Source: Sulfurimonas sp.
GTDB taxonomy: Bacteria > Campylobacterota > Campylobacteria > Campylobacterales > Sulfurimonadaceae
DNA length: 9,701 nucleotides
Assembly (NCBI GenBank): GCA_026988735.1
Contig: JALSKR010000232.1
Coordinates: 1 to 9,701, forward strand
Direction of reading: 5' to 3'
Shown here: positions 6,556 through 9,701 of the stretch, in pieces
How positions within the stretch are numbered: the stretch's first letter is position 1
How the letters are laid out: the number at the start of each line of letters is the position of its first letter
Notes under the pieces: model-generated
Database searches by the model: none
The model's input: the letters and a program-made list of their open reading frames with translations, nothing else
What the model was told of the DNA's origin: nothing
Program-made: the position numbers and the translations under genes

Positions 6556-7102
6556 AATTTCCCGTCATTATTTATATATTTTACTTATATCTGTTTTTCT
6601 GTTTCTGTTCGTGCTTGTTTTTTCTTTCGGACTGCTTATTCCCAAAGGAAAAGAGTATCGTGAATCCAGGCTTGAGCTGCAAAAAGAGAATGTAGAGTTG
6701 CGTAAATATCAGAATTTTTATGACAAGACTTTCAAAACACTCAAAGATTTACAGAGTAAAAACAGACATATCATAACTGCTTTTGATACAACATTTAACC
6801 CTGACAGGTTTGAAAAAAAATATAAAACTTTTTTTTCATCCTTACATGTAATGAAAGTTGAGCGCTCAAAAGATGAAGAGGGTTTTGCAACATATGAAGT
6901 CAATACAACATCAAAAATCAGTTCACCGAAAAATTTCTATAACTTTTTAGATGCACTCAACAAGGCTGACTGGATTATAGGCGTCAATTTTCCTATAGAT
7001 TTTAAGCGTGAGGGAGAAATGATAAAATCATCATTCACAATGAAAGTTTATACCAATAACAAAGATAAGAACTCGACTGCTTCTGGATCTGTTGCCAAAT
7101 AG
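6545..7102 (+). CDS. PilO/GspM-like inner-membrane platform protein
   Basis: The 185-residue product has a basic N-terminus, one membrane helix (about 9-32), a coiled coil (about 36-75) and a C-terminal alpha/beta domain. That domain contains SSPKNFYNFLDALNKADWII (127-146), similar to the helix of PilO-type ferredoxin-like domains, and ends with a lysine- and serine-rich tail. PilO pairs with PilN in the periplasm to align the pilus motor with the secretin. The GTG start overlaps the PilN-like gene by 11 bases, with a clear AGAGGGG at 6531-6537. It ends the plus-strand unit, and its last 55 bases overlap the end of tilS on the other strand. No secretin-partner PilP gene follows, so other parts of the machine must be encoded elsewhere. 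Confidence 0.65.
   Translation: MKIKISRHYLYILLISVFLFLFVLVFSFGLLIPKGKEYRESRLELQKENVELRKYQNFYDKTFKTLKDLQSKNRHIITAFDTTFNPDRFEKKYKTFFSSLHVMKVERSKDEEGFATYEVNTTSKISSPKNFYNFLDALNKADWIIGVNFPIDFKREGEMIKSSFTMKVYTNNKDKNSTASGSVAK
6842..6851. repeat. TTACATGTAA palindrome inside the PilO-like gene
   Basis: Exact copy of the 10-bp palindrome, read in frame as Leu-His-Val (residues 100-102 of the PilO-like protein). Confidence 0.7.
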
Positions 7103-8040
7103 CCCCGTAATTTCGGCTCTACATGTAAACATCGCATTTTTTCTTTAAATTTTTTTGGCATATCTTTTGCCTGTATATAGGGTGCAATCAAAATATAATC
7201 TGCCATCATCGTCACCACATACTTTCTTCCTATCACTGCACTGCCCTGAATTTGTAGCAATTTTTTTTCTTCGCCACTCATGAGATGATTGATTGATTTG
7301 AGATATTTGTCAATATGATAGATGTCATTTCTTCTAGTAGGTGTTTTTTTAAAGCAGGCGAGTTCATTTATCTTTTTTAGAGAAGTGTCTTGTATTAAAT
7401 TCTCTACATCCGCATCCATATAGGCAAAACTTTTTTTGATACCCTGTGCATATTTTTGCAAGAGAGGATTTGTGTAGTTATGCCGAAATATATTGCGTGT
7501 ATATTTTTCGTCCAAATTGCTTGCGTCTTCAAAATATTTTATCTTGTTTACATGTAAGTAGGCAAGGAGTTCCTGTTTTGTTACATGTAACAGTGGTCTG
7601 TAAAGCACATAGCCGTTGCGTTGTGTTTTTTCACGCATACCCGCAAGTTCCACACAACCGGCACCTTTGCAAAACTGCATAAGCATCCATTCAAATCGGT
7701 CTCCAAGATGATGGGCAGTGAGCAGGGTATCGTAATGGTATTTTTGTATAAGGGATTCAAAAAAATCATAGCGGATTTTTCTGGCAGTAGCTTCAAAATT
7801 GTTTGTAATTTTTTGTGCCTGATATACGTTACATGTAAAGTCATACTCTTTTGCCAGAGCTTTTGCATAGGCAACTTCTTCTTTGCTTTGCTCTCTTATG
7901 CCATAATCAATAATGGCAATATCAAAGGAAATGTTGTTTTGCAAAAGAAGAAAGAGCAGGGCAGTAGAATCCCCTCCGGCAGAAAATGCCAGTAGGTTTT
8001 TACTTGTTTGTAACTCTTCTTTAGTCTTGCTTTTGAGCAT
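7048..8040 (-). CDS. tilS: tRNA(Ile)-lysidine synthase TilS
   Basis: TilS uses ATP and lysine to convert C34 of the CAU-anticodon tRNA-Ile2 to lysidine, which switches its decoding from AUG to AUA. The 330-residue protein has the PP-loop nucleotide-binding motif as SAGGDS (20-25), ATARKIRYDFFESL (84-97), TAHHLGDRFEWMLMQ (108-122), the RPLL block (148-151) and the substrate-loop motif NLDEKYTRNIFRH (175-187). The length is that of the short TilS form without a full C-terminal extension. It begins inside the end of rimO (20-base overlap) and is probably co-transcribed with it; the rimO-tilS pair also occurs in Campylobacter. Its 3' end overlaps the PilO-like gene on the opposite strand. The gene contains three exact TTACATGTAA palindromes. 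Confidence 0.95.
   Translation of the reverse strand: MLKSKTKEELQTSKNLLAFSAGGDSTALLFLLLQNNISFDIAIIDYGIREQSKEEVAYAKALAKEYDFTCNVYQAQKITNNFEATARKIRYDFFESLIQKYHYDTLLTAHHLGDRFEWMLMQFCKGAGCVELAGMREKTQRNGYVLYRPLLHVTKQELLAYLHVNKIKYFEDASNLDEKYTRNIFRHNYTNPLLQKYAQGIKKSFAYMDADVENLIQDTSLKKINELACFKKTPTRRNDIYHIDKYLKSINHLMSGEEKKLLQIQGSAVIGRKYVVTMMADYILIAPYIQAKDMPKKFKEKMRCLHVEPKLRGYLATDPEAVEFLSLLLV
7548..7838. repeat. Cluster of three TTACATGTAA palindromes within tilS
   Basis: Exact copies occur at 7548-7557, 7581-7590 and 7829-7838, and a one-mismatch copy (CTACATGTAA) lies at 7119-7128. The middle copy extends to a 14-bp perfect palindrome (7579-7592). Two of the exact copies and the near copy are read as Leu-His-Val; the copy at 7829 is read in another frame as Thr-Cys-Asn. 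A short iterated palindrome that tolerates different reading frames points to selection on the DNA word itself. Confidence 0.7.
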
Positions 8041-9346
8041 TGTCTACGATTGCTGTAAGAATGTTTCCGACAAGCTCGGTAATTTTAGCCGGATAAATTT
8101 TGCCAAATTCCAAATCTTCATCTACTGTTCTGTTATTGACATAAATTTCACCGTCAATCTCCGGTGCCCAGATAAGCTCTCTTGCACTTAAAAGATATTC
8201 ATGCTCATCACTTTCACCGTCTATGACAATCTGGCGTGTTTTTCCTACTTCATTTAGAAGTGATTTTTGTGTGCATTCTGCCGCTATATCACCAAGAATC
8301 TGCGCGCGCTCAGCTTTTACTTCATCGGAAATTTTATCTTCCATATCATAGGCAGAAGTTGTCTCTTCATCAGAGTAAGAAAAAACATTAATGCGGTCAA
8401 AACCGAAATTTGCGGCAAATTCACACATTTCGTCAAACATCTCCTCTGTTTCATGCGGATGCCCTACGATGAAACTTGTACGCACAAAAGAGTCAGGCAG
8501 GCTTCGCATATAGTTTAACAGTTCTATTGTTTTTTCTTTGCCAAAACCGCGTTTCATAATACGCAGCATATCATCGTTAATGTGTTGAATAGGCATATCA
8601 AAATAGTTGTGGAAAACTTTACTTTTTCCAATATTTTGCAGTAGCTTCATGTTCGTAGTTGATGGATAAAGGTAGAGAATTCTTGCCGATTGGACACCTT
8701 CAATCAGCTCAATTCTCTGAATCAAAAGAGAAAGCCCGTCTTTGATATTTTGGTCACGCAGGTAAGAACTTGAATCCTGAGAAACAAACGAAAAATCCCA
8801 GTAGCCTTTTTTTACAAGTCCTTCAACCTCTTTTGCTATGGAGTCCAAGTCACGTGAGTGCAATTTTCCTTTAAAAGAGGGAATGGCACAAAAACTGCAT
8901 GTCTGGTTACATCCTTCTGAGAGTTTAATGTAGGCATGATAGCTTGAACCAGTTACAACACGCTCAGCACCGTCAATTAAAAATACTTCATTAGAAAAAC
9001 GGCTTTTTTTCTCAACCAAAAGCTCATCAATTTTGTCATAATCACCGACACCGGTAAAGATGTCCACCTCAGGAATCTGCTCCATCAACTCTTCTTGATA
9101 ACGCTCACTCAGGCATCCTGCCATTACAAGCACAGAATCCTCTTTTCTTGCATCATGGAGTGAAAGGACTGTATTGAGAGACTCTTCTTTTGCTGCGTCA
9201 ATAAAGCCGCAGGTATTGACAATGATGACATCCGCCTCTTCATTATTGTCTGTGAGTTTAAAGTTTTGTAGTTTTCCCATCATCACTTCTGTATCGACCA
9301 GGTTTTTGGTACATCCGAGTGAAACTATGTGGAGTTTGTTGCTCAT
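8021..9346 (-). CDS. rimO: Ribosomal protein uS12 (Asp) methylthiotransferase RimO
   Basis: RimO is a radical-SAM enzyme that methylthiolates the beta carbon of a conserved aspartate (Asp89 in E. coli numbering) in ribosomal protein S12. The 441-residue product carries auxiliary-cluster cysteines C12 (SLGCTKNLVD), C46 (NTCGFID) and C78 (AGCLSERY). The radical-SAM motif EGCNQTCSFCAIP gives C146, C150 and C153. A C-terminal TRAM domain follows. The motifs SLGCTKNLVD, SFKGKLHSR and SQDSSSY mark RimO rather than MiaB. I place the start at the ATG at 9346, which gives the canonical MSNKLHIVSLGC opening and has AAGAAGAG just before it. The frame stays open 25 codons further upstream into the intergenic repeat, but that extension has no family resemblance. 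It is followed by tilS with a 20-base overlap. Its promoter is not clear. Confidence 0.97.
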   Translation of the reverse strand: MSNKLHIVSLGCTKNLVDTEVMMGKLQNFKLTDNNEEADVIIVNTCGFIDAAKEESLNTVLSLHDARKEDSVLVMAGCLSERYQEELMEQIPEVDIFTGVGDYDKIDELLVEKKSRFSNEVFLIDGAERVVTGSSYHAYIKLSEGCNQTCSFCAIPSFKGKLHSRDLDSIAKEVEGLVKKGYWDFSFVSQDSSSYLRDQNIKDGLSLLIQRIELIEGVQSARILYLYPSTTNMKLLQNIGKSKVFHNYFDMPIQHINDDMLRIMKRGFGKEKTIELLNYMRSLPDSFVRTSFIVGHPHETEEMFDEMCEFAANFGFDRINVFSYSDEETTSAYDMEDKISDEVKAERAQILGDIAAECTQKSLLNEVGKTRQIVIDGESDEHEYLLSARELIWAPEIDGEIYVNNRTVDEDLEFGKIYPAKITELVGNILTAIVDNAQKQD

Positions 9347-9417
9347 ATCTCTTCTTTGTATTGTATTTGCTTCATGGCAATTTAAAATTAATTTTCTAAG
9401 TGGCTTTCTTGGAGCTC

Positions 9418-9582
9418 GCACTAAAGTACCGCTGCCATTAAGTTAAGCATTTTTTTGGAACCGGTACTTCAGTGCCGGCTGTTGCAATAGTCTTGCCACT
9501 TTCAGCCGGCACTGAAGTACCGGTTCCGAGAAAGCATTAATTTTCTTACCTTAATGGCATTGGCACTAAAGTACGGGTTCCG
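9418..9582. repeat. Composite palindromic intergenic element with four related units
   Basis: The 301-bp gap between rimO and the last gene contains no gene but is built from copies of one motif, roughly GCACTRAAGTACCGGTTCC. Copies lie at 9418-9436 (plus, diverged at its end), 9457-9478 (minus), 9506-9527 (plus) and 9563-9581 (plus, one base changed in CCGG). A further inverted pair, TGCCATTAAG at 9433-9442 and its exact complement at 9550-9559, encloses the central hairpin. A decayed relative sits at 132-182. This looks like a non-autonomous mobile or REP-like repeat. It encodes no protein and is not recognisably a CRISPR. Confidence 0.75.
9457..9527. repeat. Perfect 25-bp inverted repeat forming a GC-rich hairpin
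   Basis: Positions 9457-9481 and 9503-9527 are exact reverse complements, separated by a 21-base loop. The arms are about 60 percent GC in an otherwise AT-rich region. The flanking T-run (9451-9456) and the facing GAGAAA (9528-9533) add further A-T and wobble pairs. The structure could form a stable RNA hairpin or a DNA cruciform. It lies between two divergently transcribed genes, so it does not sit where a terminator for either would be expected. Confidence 0.85.
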
Positions 9583-9625
9583 AAGATAAAATCAAAATTA
9601 TTTTTAAATTACGATATATTTGTGC

Positions 9626-9642
9626 AATTATACCGTATAATT
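9626..9642 (+). promoter_or_regulatory. -10 box of the last gene inside a perfect 8-bp dyad
   Basis: TATAAT at 9636-9641 lies seven bases before the ATG at 9648. It is embedded in AATTATAC-C-GTATAATT, a perfect inverted repeat with a one-base centre. Upstream DNA is T-rich, as expected for the housekeeping sigma factor here. A dyad over the -10 is a natural place for a repressor, but AT-rich palindromes also arise by chance. Confidence 0.5.
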
Positions 9643-9647
9643 AGCCT

Positions 9648-9701
9648 ATGAAATATTATGATGTGATTATTTTGGGTGCCGGGGCGAGTGGATTGATGTG
9701 T
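9648..9701 (+). CDS. NAD(P)/FAD-dependent oxidoreductase, N-terminal fragment (cut by window edge)
   Basis: The first 18 codons read MKYYDVIILGAGASGLMC. This is a beta strand followed by the GxGxxG dinucleotide-binding loop of a Rossmann fold, as at the start of FAD-binding flavoproteins. The AGASGLMC ending is typical of the HI0933/BaiN-like family of flavoproteins, which I consider the best guess. Other two-dinucleotide-binding flavoproteins share the motif, so the substrate is unknown. There is no Shine-Dalgarno sequence before the ATG, and the nearest -10 predicts transcription starting at the ATG itself. It is transcribed divergently from rimO. Confidence 0.75.
   Translation, partial: MKYYDVIILGAGASGLMC

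Noticed and set aside
7099..7120. Small hairpin AGCC...GGCT just after the PilO-like stop codon as a terminator
   Set aside because: Only about four pairs, inside tilS coding sequence, with no T-run directly after it.
7446..8191. Plus-strand open frames opposite tilS and rimO
   Set aside because: Low-complexity, cysteine- and phenylalanine-rich translations typical of antisense frames; the minus-strand genes carry all family motifs.
9360..9365. TACAAT on the minus strand as the rimO -10
   Set aside because: It would start transcription about seven bases before the ATG, inside the ribosome site, and no supporting upstream element is visible; left unassigned.
9347..9421. N-terminal extension of RimO by 25 codons (MRAPRKPLRK...)
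   Set aside because: It runs into the intergenic repeat, resembles no RimO N-terminus, and the ATG at 9346 has a ribosome site and the canonical family opening.
9418..9582. CRISPR array or tRNA-like structure in the repeat-rich gap
   Set aside because: Units occur in both orientations, spacing is irregular, and there are no equal-length unique spacers; no cloverleaf or anticodon arm can be drawn.

Overview
The window reads as a chromosomal segment of a free-living Campylobacterota (epsilonproteobacterial) bacterium, most like Sulfurimonas or a close relative. The reasons are the low GC content, T-rich promoters with a good -10 and no clear -35, tightly overlapping genes, a short NusA without C-terminal acidic repeats, an HP0268-family small protein next to miaB, and a rimO-tilS pair. 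The genus is an inference; the sequence names no species.

Layout from the left. Positions 1-120 are the left end of an IS3-type insertion sequence whose orfA starts on the minus strand and runs off the window. Positions 121-248 hold a decayed copy of a palindromic intergenic repeat. nusA (249-1385, minus) follows. A 170-bp divergent promoter region separates it from a long plus-strand gene run (1556-7102): HP0268-family protein, miaB, a DUF374 lysophospholipid acyltransferase-like protein, a small membrane-anchored TPR-like protein, a Xer-type tyrosine recombinase, and three genes that look like a PilM/PilN/PilO (GspL/GspM) inner-membrane assembly platform. Most of these genes overlap end to start, so they are probably one transcription unit. 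It meets a minus-strand rimO-tilS pair head-on, with a 55-bp overlap of coding 3' ends. The last 300 bp before the right edge carry an intact, strongly palindromic copy of the intergenic repeat. They also carry the promoter and first 18 codons of a flavoprotein with a Rossmann dinucleotide-binding motif.

How the genes fit together. nusA (transcription elongation and termination), miaB and tilS (tRNA modification) and rimO (ribosomal protein S12 methylthiolation) are information-processing genes; MiaB and RimO are paralogous radical-SAM methylthiotransferases. The DUF374 protein acts on envelope lipids. The PilMNO-like trio suggests a type IV pilus, type II secretion or DNA-uptake pseudopilus whose other parts (secretin, ATPase, platform protein, pilins) lie elsewhere.

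Most worth a second look: a mirror-image pair of divergent promoters built on a perfect 13-bp inverted repeat; five exact copies of the 10-bp palindrome TTACATGTAA; a composite palindromic repeat family present at both ends of the window in opposite orientation; a roughly 90-residue acidic insertion in the PilM-like protein; and a dyad covering the -10 of the last gene, which may be leaderless. I did not find a convincing wholly new defence or biosynthetic system.
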